Source of the DNA: Tetrapyrgos nigripes
Taxonomy: Eukaryota; Basidiomycota; Agaricomycetes; Agaricales; Campanellaceae
Assembly (NCBI GenBank): GCA_013368315.1
Contig: JAACJM010000217.1
Coordinates: forward strand, 62,001 to 126,000
Length of the DNA stretch: 64,000 bases
Direction of reading: 5' to 3'
The position numbers and the translations under genes are program-made. Of the stretch, positions 1 to 11,639 are shown piece by piece. Position 1 is the stretch's first letter, and each line of letters opens with the position of its first letter. The notes below the pieces were generated by a model that saw nothing but the letters and a program-made list of their open reading frames with translations, had not been told where the DNA came from and searched no databases.

Positions 1-3000
1 ACGGTTCTACCATCAATAACATTCAAGGAGACCAACACCAGAAGATCAACAACGACAATCGAAATATCAGTGGATCTTATAACACCAGAAACACCAGAAA
101 CAACGACTCTCACAACAGCCAGTGGAGTAGTTCCGACAGGAGTGAGTGAAGTGGCTATCTGGTTCTCGTAGTGGAGTATTGACCCATTCATGTCGCAACC
201 TTTGCAGGAGACAACCGACGAGCACATACGTATGATCACAACCAGAATGTGAACTTGGGAAGCGAGTACTACTCCCAATCCCAGCCCAGCGTTGATTATA
301 GACCGCAGCCTCATCCTCAACAACAACGACAGCATTATTCTCGACAAGATGTTCCATACCACCCAGGTGCATGGGGTGATGGATACAGTCGATCATATCC
401 TAACTACTACGGCAATGCCGATTTTCAATCTGTTGGAGGTCAACAGAGACGTTACCAGGCAGAACCTTTTCCGCCGGAACTACCATACGGATATCCCCCG
501 CCACGATCTCACTATTCTTCTCTGACTTCCCTTGCTTTTCATCCACCCCACCCTCCTGCATCTGCTCCTCCAGCTCCCATAGAGTCTCAGGAACAATACT
601 ATCAGGCTCATCCTAATCCCTACTCCCAACCTTATACTCCCCAGTCCCCCCCAAGGCCTCTCTCTGCAAACAGAGCACCTGAGAGCACGTCTTCTGCTGG
701 GTATAATTCCACCTCTCGAAACCCATTTCATCGTTTCATGGAATCCCAGAGAAACTCCGCTGGATCCAACTCAGCTAACGAAGACGAGAATGCGGGAGCA
801 GATATGGACGTCGACAATGATGGGATGGAAGAAGGGGACAGGATGGAAGAAGGAGACGGGATGGAAGAAGGGGGCAGGACGGAAATAAAGCTGGCTGACG
901 AGGTTAATGATATACAAAGTGTCAACTTGTCCAGAGATGCGAGAGTAGAGATGCCCGGGGATGCATTGGATGGTGAATGGTCTGGCGAGAGTTCAGTCAA
1001 TGATAAAAGGGAACGTCGTGATGAAAAGTATGCGTCTTCTGCATTCTCAATGTGCTGCTCACATCTAATCCTTGACAGAGGACTATTATATCACATACAG
1101 CGAAGGGTTCAACGCAGTTCTGCTGTTATCAATGTTCCCAACCGAAGCACAACTGAATCCAACCTACTAACATCAGCTATCACCACAAGTTCCTTGGAGT
1201 GTGTCGTTCCTGCGGGCATAATAGACTGGGCAGAGCAGAATGCAGACCTTTGGCTGAAGGCACAAGAACTTGACTGTCAACTTCTACCTGATGTCTGTGG
1301 CGACCACGATGGATGGACCAGCATTATTTGCCTTCGAGGACCCTATAATCGCGATGTGGCGAATTATGCTTTGGAACTCGCAGAGAAGTCAGGTGCATCG
1401 GTGTACTGGATTTTTCGTGGTCCATTTGACCCGGAAACTGGGAAAACAGACGGCGGATCAGGAGTCAATCAGACCAGTAAGCTTGAGGACACCAGTGGGG
1501 AAGACCTAGGTGCAAGCAGTAGTAGTGGTAGGGGGAATCACAATGGAAGCGATGGAGGTAATCCTCCAGGAGACCCTGGCAAATCTCCAGGACAGAACCG
1601 TCGCAACCATAACATTGTTATGTCCTGGAGAGAAAGTGGTTTTGATGAGGCGTTTGTAACTACAAATCTCACCCTGCAGTTTGAGCGTGATGAGGAGAAG
1701 GTGAAGCCCAGTGAAAACCTGCTATGCGCAGGTCCACGGTGGTATGCGAAATATGCGTATTTCTGCGTATTTCTGCGCAATTTCCCAATCTGGAATTGAG
1801 TGACGTCATGTCGTCTATCTCACTTCTTTCCAACGCGATGGTTTGGACTTAGAAGAATTTTTTTTCTCGTCGTCGGGAATTGGCGGTGCTTCCTCTTCCC
1901 CCCAAAAAAACTTCGACGTCACCCAACGTGACGGCTGCCCCAGAAAACGACAGGCCGCCCCAAAGTTTCCCGCCTTCCTTTCTTCTCTACCACCATCTCC
2001 TCTCGTCTCTTCCTCTCCTCATCGTTCTCTTCCCTCCCTTCCTCCCCGCCTTCTCTTTATCTTACGCATATAGTATATATACCAAACGAGACACATGACG
2101 AGGTGGGTCTCTTCTCTAATTCGCGTCTTCTGGACTGCCGACATGCGTGACGCGACACTTTCCTTTTTAGCTACAGAAGTACGGACATGACAAAGGGCGA
2201 GACGATCTGGAAGCGGCTTGAGGTACATATGTCTCTCCTTTGTTTTGGCCCATCAAATACTGACCATCGTACTCTAGATGCTGGAAAACCTGCAAATCGT
2301 GCGTAGGTAAGATATTCTTTTCCCCGGAATTTCCAGTCGCTGACTATCACGATGATATCCAGGGCAAACACTGACTGAACGTGTTTTCGTGCGCATACAC
2401 CCACTTTGTGTCCTCAGGAAAGAAAGGTGAGGGTGCTGTTTTGTTCCTTCAGTGTAAAAAGACACTTACTCAGTCATATAGGATCTCGGAAGTGCAGTTC
2501 AGATGGTTTTTAGTATGGAGTGTGTTGAGGAAGTGGATTTAGTACTGGCTGTAGTCTTAGATGGATGGATGTAGTAGATAGTATTGTGAATAGTAATACA
2601 TACGGTTTACCAGTATGAACCTGGATACCAAATAAGGGAGTAATATCAGTAGTAATAGCAGGGTAGCTATAGCGCATATCTACGCATATCCTCGATAAAC
2701 TCGCGCTGACCAGCGCGGCTGTACGCATACGTACGCGGATGAGCGCATATTTACTAGCAGGCGCATATCTACGCAGATCTCACATATTTGCGCATACCAA
2801 TGCGGACCTGCGCATAGCAGGTTTTCACTGGGGGTGAAGAGTAATCGCGAGCGAGGTGTGCTTGGTTTAGGTTGCAAGATTTCGATAGAAGACCATGGCG
2901 AAACTTACAAGATTGGTTTGGCGTCAACCGTTTCTTTCTTCGTAAAAGGTTCTGATGTTACGTCAATCAAGATTTTGTGCGTGATATGAATGTTTTCTTT

Positions 3001-4009
3001 CCAATGTCGAGTGCTAATTTGCCACCCCTAGCAAACTGCCTAACAAAGAGGACCGCGGTATACGGAAACTAATACACAAATCTTCAGCAGCAAACAGCGC
3101 TTCTTTCAGTCTCCGAAACCCTTTCAGCTTCAAGTTCGGTCGTAATACCAAGAATGTTGAAGAAGTGAATAATGCGCGAGAAACACCGCCGTTTTATACA
3201 TGCCACCTCTCAGCACCAGACAGAGACAGTAATGTATTCGGCATTTTCCCGACAGCCTCCTACTTGACGGCGGGACGGTCGGTTCGTATTCGGGATCCCC
3301 CGATCGATCTGGAAATCAATCTGCGACCAGTACGTGCATCTATGTCTGCCTTCAACAGTTACTACCATGTTTTGATCAGAGCGCCGAGGATCAGCCCAGC
3401 ATCCACATTGGTATGAAAATCTGCCTGCGGGTGGAGAGAAGGTTCTCCACCGTTGCGAGGACTCGGGAAAAAATTGCGCCTCTTTCAACAGGAATGATGC
3501 TAGTGCATAATGTAGGGCTTCAAGTTATGGTAGCCTACAAGCTTGAATACTAATCATGAATCACATTCATTTCACAGGTCACGATTAGGGAAGCATATGC
3601 TCCAGCATCGTCTCTCTGCAGGCTGACAGTCGAACTTCCACCTGAGCCAGTCCCCGGTAATCCAGTGGTTTTCGACTCCGATAGTCTGACTATTGTCGAC
3701 CAAGACCGATACAAATACCCCCAGACAGACGTGCTTGATTCTGTGAAGGTAGAACTAGGAAAGGCGAACGTAAAACACGAGGAGTCCAGCTGTTCCTTCT
3801 GTATGCGCTTCTCGAAGTTCTTCAAGTCCCTCGCAGGCCGTTCCAATATCCATGAGACAGAACACAAGAAGGTACTGGGATATATTGATACTCTATACCG
3901 AAATATGGAGGTGAATATGATCGAGATTTGGGCGGACAGTCGCACTGAGATACGGGTGCGCCCCACTGACTTGCCTCCCATCAACAAAGTCAGGCCTCTG
4001 GGGTTTTGA
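1..4009 (+). pseudogene. Family A gene, copy A1 (5' partial, broken by a transposon)
   Basis: I do not recognise the function. Reading frame 3 is open from the window edge, so the start lies to the left. The first visible residues are Asn/Gly-rich (GSTINNIQGDQ), a motif style common at the N-termini of Agaricomycete accessory proteins. A 66-bp intron (142-207) leads to a Pro/Tyr/Gln-rich stretch (208-760), an acidic stretch with three MEEGD repeats (about 830-880), and then the family core: [32 protein letters not shown] and VMSWRESG. At codon ~485 the reading runs into a mobile element (1707-2832) and stops at 1799. The rest of the gene continues beyond it (2833-4009) with introns at 2977-3031, 3330-3379 and 3512-3577. 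It ends with [17 protein letters not shown] and VRPLGF. Without the insertion the frame would be continuous, so the disruption looks recent. Confidence 0.75.
1707..2832. mobile_element. Non-autonomous inverted-repeat DNA transposon inside A1
   Basis: The element is 1,126 bp with perfect 29-bp terminal inverted repeats. The left end (1707-1735) starts CCCAGTGAAAACCTGC, and the right end (2804-2832) is its exact reverse complement. It is flanked by the 7-bp direct repeat GGTGAAG (1700-1706 and 2833-2839), which occurs once in the undisrupted paralogs. Imperfect similarity continues inward for about 30 bp, and the subterminal DNA is full of short GCGCATAT and TACGCA-like words. No transposase is encoded. 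Ends of the CAGTG type recall hAT elements, but those usually duplicate 8 bp, so I leave the superfamily open. A weak internal exon-like stretch (around 2187-2420) is too poor to call. Confidence 0.92.
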
Positions 4010-4141
4010 AGTACTTAGAAGGAGAACTGTGTCTTTTTGTAATCGTTCCATAATATACTAGCTACATGTATTAGTTTACTATGATACAACGAACACATCA
4101 TAATAAGCCTCCTCTATGTTTATATTATGTAAAACATCCCA

Positions 4142-4590
4142 GGCGTGTCTCAACCTCAACGTAGGACTCGACAACAGACTCGAATCAACTTCCTAACCCT
4201 CTCCCCATCTCCCCTCTTCGCGCTGAGGTCAAACACTCAAGGACCCTTTGGGAAAACGATTGGAAAACGAGGGAAAATCCATTTCCACGAGCGTGACCGA
4301 AGTGAAATGCTTTCTCATAAGCTTTCCCTTCACCAAATTCTTGTAAAGTCTCATATTACAGTCCCTACGACTGATCTGATTCGTATTCAGCCTTTTCCGG
4401 GGTCAAAATCCCAGTGCTGTGCCTTTGTACGTAGGAAGTGATAGAAAATTTGCTTCAAATTCCGCTCGGCACCTCTTTTGCACTGAGGTCATCAAACACC
4501 CAGAACCCCTATAGTAGGCATCCCTCCATTCCACTCTTCCTTCTTCGCAGTCTTCGGACTCGCCTCCCATTCCTTCTTCAGAACGTGCGC
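4142..4590 (-). pseudogene. Fragment of the 3' end of the Sec14-like gene
   Basis: The stretch 4142-4245 and the stretch about 4500-4590 match the last exon and 3' flank of the Sec14-like gene at 18.6 kb in the same minus-strand sense (stop region, VRKLI end, WNGGMP-type tail). About 250 unrelated bases (roughly 4245-4500) separate the two parts. The fragment sits just downstream of A1, exactly as the whole Sec14 gene sits downstream of A4. It therefore came with the family A gene in a segmental duplication. It cannot code for a lipid-transfer domain. Confidence 0.8.
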
Positions 4591-6339
4591 TAGTAGAGTG
4601 CCCTCTGATCGGCCAGATGCAAAACACTCATATCACTTCTCAACTGCATGAGTTACGGGCCCAAGCCTGCCCCTGACTAGGATGACACGGACCCATTTTT
4701 CAAACGGGAGTAATGTAGACCATGTATGAGACATGAGTCATTTGCAGTTGCTCATGCCTACCACCGAGAGGAAACCTGAACCCGATTTCACGAGAGGGAT
4801 GGAAGAAGGGGACGGGACAGATATGGAGCTGGTCGACGAGGTCAAAGATATACGAAGTATCAGCTTGCCCAGAGATGCGAGCCTAGTAGAGCCGCCGAAG
4901 GATGCATTGGATAGGGAATGGTCTGGCGAGATTTCAGTCAATGACAACAGGGGACATCGTGATGAAAAGTATGCATCTTCTCCATTCTCAATGTGCTGCT
5001 CATATCTGGTCCCTGACAGAGAGTCATCGTTGCATCAAAGAGTTCGACGTATTTCTGGTGTTGTCGATGTCCCCAACCAAGGCACACCTGAAACCGACTC
5101 ACTACCAACATCAGCTATAACTTCCTTACTCGCAGACAAGTCATCCTCAGGCAGGATACAGAAGCCTCGTCGCAAGCATGACATTCATGTGTCCTGGAGA
5201 GAAAGCGGTTCTGGCAAGGACTTTGTAACTTTAAGTCTCAACCTGCAGTTCGAGGATGACGAGGAGAAGGTGGAGCGCAATTTCCGGAGAGGTGAGCTTG
5301 GTTTAGGTTGCGAGATCTCGATGATGGAACATGGCGACCGTTACACGATTGGTTCTGGGTCAACGGTTTCTTTCTTCGTGAAAGATTCTGATGTTCAAAA
5401 ACGTTGTGAAGTTGGGTCAATCAAGATTTTGTGCGTGATATGTATGTTTTCTTTCCAATGTCGAGTGTTCATTTACAAACCCTAGCAAACTGCCTAACAA
5501 AGAGCACGGCGGTATACAGAATGTCGACGAAGTGTATAATGCACCGCCGTTTTATACATGCCACCTCTCAGCACCGGACAGCGACAGTGCTGCATTTGGC
5601 ATTTTCCCGACACCCTCCCGCTTCACGGCGGCACGGCCGGTTCATATTTGGGAACCTCCAATCGATTTGAAAATCAATCTGCTACCAGTACGTGCATCTA
5701 TCTCTGCCTTTAACAGTTACTACCATGTTTTAAGCAGAGCGCAGGGAATCAGCCCAACATAGACATTGGTATGAAAATCTGCCTGAAGGTGGAGAGAAGG
5801 TTCCTCGCCGTTGGGAGAAAATTTGCGCATCTTTCAACAGGAATGATGCTGGTGCATAATGTAGGCTTCATGTTATAGTGGCCTACAAGCTTGGATACTA
5901 ATTATAAATCATATTCGTTCCACAGTTCACGATTAAGGATGCATATGCTCCAGTATGGTCTTTCTGCAGGCTTACAGTCAAACTTCCACCAGAGCCAGTC
6001 CCCGGCAATTCAGTAGTTTCCGACTCGGATAGTCTGACTATTGTCGACCAAAATCGAGACAAATACCCTCAGACAGAAGTTGGTTCTGTGAAGGTAGAAC
6101 TAGGAATGGCGAAGCGCAAGACTGTGAAACACAAGGAGTCCAGCCGTTCCTTCTATATGCGCCGTTCCAATATCCTTGAGGAAGAACACGAGAAGGTACC
6201 AGGATATATTGATACTCTATACCGAAATTTGGAGGTGAATATGATTGAGATCTCAGCGAACAGTCCCGCTGGGACACTGGTGCGCCCCGCTGACTTGGCC
6301 CTCATGGTGGTCAACAACGTCAGACCTCCGGGTTTTTGA
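4590..6339 (+). pseudogene. Family A gene, copy A2 (decayed, internally deleted)
   Basis: Bases 4590-4735 still align with the kinase C-lobe end and linker of A4 (around 16054-16215) but carry stops, so A2 descends from a kinase-fused copy that lost its 5' half. The open part starts near 4733 with the EEGDGT linker and keeps the family intron (gtatgc...tgacag) at about 4969-5021. It then jumps from TSAITS straight to a Lys/Arg-rich patch and HDIHVSWRESG, missing the whole [19 protein letters not shown] segment. The downstream exons are well kept and end at VRPPGF (6339). An open frame covers 4733-5485, but the missing core and the broken 5' end argue for a pseudogene. A shortened protein cannot be excluded. 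Confidence 0.7.
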
Positions 6340-6463
6340 AGTAGAGGAAGGAGAACGATGTCTCTTTGTCACCATTCCACAATATACTAGCTACATGTAT
6401 TAGTTTGCTATCTACGAACACATCCAATAAGCCTCCTCTACGTCTATATTATACATTCCAGGC

Positions 6464-6656
6464 GTGTCTCAACGATCTCAACGTCAGCGTAGAACTCGAC
6501 ATCAGACTCAAATCAACTTCCTAACCCTCTCCCCATCTCCCTTCTTCATGCTGAGGTCAAACACCCAAGGGCCCCTAGGCATCCCTCCATTCCACTCTTC
6601 CTTCTTCGCAGTCTTCGAACTCGCCTCCCATTCCTTCTTCAGAACGTACGCTACCC
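6464..6656 (-). pseudogene. Short fragment of the Sec14 3' end
   Basis: This is the second broken copy of the Sec14 last exon, about 190 bp, again directly behind a family A 3' end and in the minus sense. It ends abruptly at about 6656, where the kinase relic begins. This marks a duplication breakpoint. Confidence 0.75.
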
Positions 6657-8105
6657 CTAATCGCACTGGTTCTTGACCAACACGACATGTTTGATATACG
6701 TGTTAGAAGCTAGGGAAATTAGAAAAAAAACGTCAGGAATGAAAAAAATCATCCCTTTCCCAGCGTACACTTGGGGAGCAAACCATCGGCGCAAATTGGC
6801 TGCAGGGGTACTTTGAGTGAATGGTGTCTCTGTCACGTCTTCTAACACCTACTCGAAACGTTCTATGAGCTTTAATAGTGAGAAGAGGACTCAAAGATGA
6901 CTGACCTTTGATAAGCCAAAGTCGGCGATGGGAGAGTTGTCCTGTGAGTCATAAGAGAGAGCAGTTCCCTTCTCTTACTACGGGGTGACTATAAAGCTAC
7001 AATGAGACTCAGGTCAGTACATAACGATGGGAAATGGAAAAGAAGCCTTACGGATCGAAATCCATATCTTCTCCTAACGAAAACCTGTACATAGGCAAAA
7101 TGTATTTTTCTTGGTTCAGTTTCCATACCTCCTCCCACTTATGAGCTTCACGTAAGAATCGCTACAGATATAGTATGAGCACCATAGCCAAGCTATACAG
7201 CCGAGTACACACCTTCAGCGTTTCCTCGTTCCCATCCAGGACCCGTCCACCGATGCCCTTAAAACCTTCACAGCAACCGCTTCCTCCTGAGTATAACGAT
7301 CTTTGTGGATATCCACTGTAGCCGTACGAGACTCTGTGCGTGTCTTCGAATATCTGTGATTTTGCCTGAGGCAAGATGGAGATTGGGAAGGAGTGTGTTC
7401 GTGGACTTTTGAAGTTCGTACAGGCTGCGTGCAAGGCCAACGTATTGGTTGGTTTATGTGCTTTTTGCGGATTAATATGAGTACTCCGTATACGTACTTC
7501 ATCCAGTAGCTGTGATAAATCCAACAACAGTAAGCATTGGGAGAAAAGAAGGGAATCGTCACATACTATTTGCATCATCCGTATAAGTTCTTCCAGCTTT
7601 CCACTCATCATCTCCTTCAATATTTGTTGTCCATTTTGAATGTCACATAGGTAGGCAATGATCTCTTCATGGTCAGATCGGACGACAATGGCCAATGGGT
7701 CGTAGTGTCAGAGCCGATACCAGCTAGAGGGTATACGTTCATCAGCTAGTACTCAAACGAAGATAATTTCAAATTTGTAACTCTGAGATACCTGAAACTT
7801 TAAAAGGCAATTGCCAACGTCCTCCTTACACTGATTGTTTTCTCCTTGAATCTGCGCTTGACAGAGAAAGCCTCCCACCAAAGAACCGGGCCAAATTTTT
7901 GACACTGACGATCCATATATTCACGCTCTCAACGGTAGCGTCCAATGTATTTGGTAGCGTCGGTCTGTGTTTCTCGATGGCTAGCAGCAACTCGTGGCGC
8001 AGATTGCACAGTCTACGGGTTGAGCGGCTGGATCGGTAGAACAATTAGCAAAAGGACAACAGGTAGAAGCAGATTACGCACCGATTTGCGGCGACGCCCT
8101 GGCAT
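6657..8105 (-). pseudogene. TKL-type protein kinase relic K1
   Basis: Minus-strand remains of a multi-exon kinase gene. The likely start (MPGRRRKS, 8105) is followed by an intron with GTGCGT...GATCCAG. Then come a helical N-terminal region (HELLLAIEKHRPTLPN, NLARFFGGRLSLSS), the N-lobe trace DIHKDRYTQEEAVAVKVL with its VAVKV lysine, and the ADFGLSK segment near 6925. The activation-segment end (ETPFTQSTPAANLRRWFAP) is near 6790. The catalytic loop between the N-lobe and DFG is deleted, stops interrupt the exons, and the C-lobe is gone at the Sec14 fragment junction. It was probably a soluble signalling kinase. Confidence 0.65.
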
Positions 8106-8264
8106 ATTGTAATGAAGGTACAAAGCGCGTCTACTCCTACCGACAGCACCGGGACTGGTGCGAATTAAGGTACAATCTGAGCAACGGATTATTTGCCCAA
8201 ATGCGAATCAGCATCTTCAGCTGACGCAGAAGCTGTGGTGTGGCGAAATGGTACCAGGGAGCCA

Positions 8265-8630
8265 TTACGTTGTACATCTGGTTTTCGACTGCTTCCCTGC
8301 TGAAGAGCTAAGTTGAAGGCTGATCACGAGTCCATACACAACCTTCATCTTGCCAAACGACTCGCTGACTCTAATTCGATACTTAGTGTCTTGGACTAAT
8401 TCGTGGCTTTCCAGCCAGTAATGACAGCCATGGGCCATAGCAAGCAATTGTTGGACACAAGTAGGGTGGTTCCCGATCACTTTCAGCCAACTCGGACGCG
8501 GAACATGATATCTGTGACAGTGTAGCGCTCGTTGCGATTGAACTCTCCGATAAACACCAGTAAGACCCTGTTCATATATATATGTCGCTCGACGAAGAGG
8601 TGTATTGAAAGACATCATTGTACTAGACAT
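8265..8630 (-). CDS. Possible small hypothetical protein (121 aa)
   Basis: An open frame of 121 codons lies between kinase relic K1 and A3. It has a mixed composition with His/Tyr/Arg (HCHRYHVPRPSW, AHGCHYWLESHEL). I recognise no domain, signal peptide or membrane segment. Its first bases overlap the duplicated 3' flank shared by all family A genes, so the ATG may be accidental. Part of the 3' end also matches duplicated sequence near 14.0 kb. It could be a gene remnant rather than a working gene. Confidence 0.25.
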   Translation of the reverse strand: MSSTMMSFNTPLRRATYIYEQGLTGVYRRVQSQRALHCHRYHVPRPSWLKVIGNHPTCVQQLLAMAHGCHYWLESHELVQDTKYRIRVSESFGKMKVVYGLVISLQLSSSAGKQSKTRCTT

Positions 8631-8712
8631 AGAGGAGGCTTATTATGATGTATTCGTTGTATCGTCGGTCCATGTTCATAGTAAACTAATACACATAGCT
8701 AGTACATTGTGA

Positions 8713-11033
8713 TCACAGAGAGACGTCCTCCTTCGCTTCAAAACCTGGAGGCCTGACATCGTTGACCGCCATGCGGGCCAAGTCAGCGGGGCGCACCAGT
8801 GTCCCAACGCGACTGTCCGCTGATATTTCAATCATATTGACCTCCATATTGCGATATAGAGTGTCAATATATCCCAGGACCTTCTTGTGTTCTTCCTCGT
8901 GGATATTGCGGTGGCCTATAAGAAACTTCAAGAACTTCAAGAAGCGCATATAGAAGGAGCTGGACTCCTTGTGTTTTACGGTCGTACGCTTCGCCGTTCC
9001 TAGTTCTATCTGCACAGGATCAAGCGGTTCTATCACAGGGTTTTTTTCTGACTTTTGCTCGAAAATAATCAGACTATCACTGTCAGAAGCCGGTCTGCGT
9101 GTCCGGTAATGCAATGACTCAGATGGAAGTTCGACTTTCAGACTGCGGGAAGACGATGCTGGAGCATATGCATCCCTAATCGTGACCTGTGAAATGAATG
9201 TGATTCATGATTAGTATTCAAGCTTGTAGGCCACCATAACTTGAAGCCCTACATTATGTACCAGTACCAATCCTGTTGAAAGATGGGCAAGTCTTTCCCC
9301 ACTTCTCCCAACGGCCGGGAACCCTCTCTCTACCCTCAGGCAGATTTTCACACCAATGTCGATGTTTGGCTGAATCCTTGCGGTCTGATCAAAACATGGT
9401 ATTAGCTGTTGAAGGCAGAGAGATAGATGCACATACTGGTTGCAGGTTGATTGTCAAATCAATCGGAGGATCCTGAATATAGACCTGCTGCGCCGTCGAC
9501 AAGTGTGATTGTGTTGGGAAAATCCCAAATGCAGCACTGTCACTGTCTGGTGCTGAGAGGTGGCATGTATAAAACGGCGGTGTTTCTCGGGCATTAGTCA
9601 CTTCTTCACCATTCCTGGTATTACGGCCGGTCTGGAATGTAAAGGCGTTTTTGAGGCTGAAAGAGGTGATGTTTGCGGTTGAGGATTCGTGTATTAGTTT
9701 TCGTATACCGCCGTCCTCTCTGTTGGGCAGTTTGCTAGGGGTGGCAAAAATTAGCACTCGACGTTGGAAAGAAAACATACATATCACGCACAAAATCTTT
9801 ATCCATCCAACATCGGAACCTTTCACGAAGAAAGAAACGGTTGATCCCAAACCAATCTTGTAAAGTTCCCCATGATCTTCTAACAAGATCCGTGCATACG
9901 ACTGGAGTTCACCTCTCTTGCGATTACTCTTCACCTTCTCCTCATCATCCTCGAAGCGAAGGGTCAGATTTGTAGTCACAAACTCCTTATCACTGCCGCA
10001 TTCTCTCCACGACATAACAATATTATGTGTGCGAAGGGTTGTGTCGGAGCCTGGAGGATTACTTTCACCACCACCTCCTCCTCCTTCTCTTGAAGGATTA
10101 CCTCCTCCTCCTCCTCCTCCTCCTCCACCACCTCCTCCTGCACTGCCTTTACCTCCTCCTCCTCCTGCTCCTCCTCCTTCTCCTGCTCCTTCTCCTTCTC
10201 CTGCTCCTGCTCCTTCTCCTTCTCCTGCTCCTCCTGAAGGATTCCCTCTACACCGACCTCCACCTCCACCGCCTCCTCCACTGCCTTCTCCATCTTGTGC
10301 TTTCCCATCTGCCGGGCCAAATGGGCCACGAAAAATCCAGTAAACCGATGCACCTGACTTGGCTGCGAGGTCCAGAGCATATTTTGCGACGTTGGGATTG
10401 TAAGGACCTTGAAGGCGAATTACGCTGACCCAGCCATCGTGGTCGCCACAGACATCAGGAAAAACTTGACAATCAAGTTCGCTTGCTTTCAGCCAGAGCT
10501 CTGCATTCTGCTCTGCCCAGTCCGTAACGCCCGCAGGAACGACACACTCCAAGGAAGTTGTGGTAATAGCTGAGTTGGATTCGGGTGTGCATTGGTTGGG
10601 GACAGTGATAACACCAGAAATACGTCGAACCCTTCGATGCAACGATGACCTGTCAAGCAAGATGTGAGCAGTACATTGAGAATGGAGAAGATGCATACTC
10701 GTCAAGTGTTAGCTTCATTCCTGGGCTTTCATCCCCGTCCTCTTTTACCAACCCGGTCGCAAATTTGACTACATTGTCCTCCATAGGAGATGGTGATACT
10801 GGTCGCGTAGAAGCAGGACTGAGGTCCGAGTGTTCATGGCTGTCCTTGTTGATTTTATTGGGTACACCAAAGTAACTTGACTCTGCCGTAGGTCCATGCA
10901 AAGGGGTAGAAACCGGTGAGGTCGTGGCGCTCTCGGTGAGACCGTTCTCATGTGAGGGAAGGCTGTGGTGCGGAGGGTGTCGATTGGCACTAGTGATTTC
11001 GGCTCTCCTTAGATGCTTGGCTTCATGGTCCAT
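8713..11033 (-). CDS. Family A gene, copy A3 (intact)
   Basis: This is the best preserved family A gene. Exon 1 (11033-10699) encodes a Ser/Pro/His-rich leader ([28 protein letters not shown]) derived from the zinc-finger-like sequence upstream. A 49-bp intron (10698-10650) follows. Exon 2 carries the core ([43 protein letters not shown]), a long Gly-rich linker (about 10305-10060) with Glu-Gly repeats, and [26 protein letters not shown] and [13 protein letters not shown]. Three further exons follow, with introns near 9776-9722, 9438-9390 and 9251-9188. They encode [23 protein letters not shown], and the end [18 protein letters not shown] and VRPPGF. No enzyme motif or transmembrane segment is evident. 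The function is unknown, but conservation across copies supports a real protein. Confidence 0.75.
10060..10305 (-). repeat. Gly/Glu-Gly codon repeat in A3
   Basis: GGN and GAG codon runs encode a flexible Gly-rich linker. The complementary strand shows long Pro- and Leu-rich open frames that are only shadows of this repeat. Confidence 0.85.
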
Positions 11034-11450
11034 GGTTGTTGAGAGGATGGTAAAAGGGGAAGGCTGGGGCTGTGAGGCCGAAGATGATGTAAGGACGCGA
11101 CGACAGTCATCAGAGACAAAGGAGGTTGGGCGGGAAACGAATCCGCCCTAGAAAGAGAGTCGGTATGGAAGGATTGCACGAGAGATTGGACACCCACTTC
11201 ATCAGAGCTGTTAGCAGCTGTTAGCTCTGCTGCGGGCTTTTTTCTTGGCCTGCTGAGTTGAAGTTTTGGCTTTACCAAGGAAAAGGGATCGTTATTGTGT
11301 ATTGTCGAGTGCTCGTCCGAGCGCTCAGAAAGGCGTTTTTCGCGTCCAGGATATTTGGAGACAAAGGGCTTTTCGCCAGTATGGGTGCGGATGTGGCGTT
11401 TCTGTAACTCGAACGGCGTGAGGAGGGTCCAAGTAACGTCTGTGAAGACA
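10790..11450 (-). pseudogene. Decayed CreA/Mig1-like C2H2 zinc-finger sequence
   Basis: The minus strand reads [12 protein letters not shown] followed by a second finger in which expected cysteines are lost ([12 protein letters not shown] instead of a C-x4-C pattern), then [11 protein letters not shown]. This resembles the paired C2H2 fingers of the carbon-catabolite repressors CreA/Mig1. Ser/Pro-rich sequence follows and, after a one-base frame change near 11033, runs into the A3 leader ([26 protein letters not shown]). So the first exon of A3 appears to be built from the tail of a broken transcription-factor gene. The CreA assignment rests on the finger spacing and the SRSDE-like spot. Another C2H2 protein is possible. 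Confidence 0.55.
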
Positions 11451-11639
11451 TACCTGATACTCCACTTCGAGATCAGAGGAGGTATAGGGATTGAAGGGAC
11501 GAAGAACCTGCCTGTCATGGTTGGCCATGATTCCCGATACCTAAAAGTAGAGGGTGTACTAGTACACGAGGAACCCCCTTAAATCAGATCATGCTTTTTT
11601 CACGGGGTCGCGAATTTATAATACAACTCTGTAACTATC

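Noticed and set aside
2187..2420. CWKTCKSC-like metal-binding peptide inside the mobile element
   Set aside because: Needs unlikely splicing and has no supporting continuation; probably chance.
9918..10428. Long plus-strand Pro- and Leu-rich open frames
   Set aside because: They are complementary to the Gly/Glu codon repeat of A3 and have no independent support.
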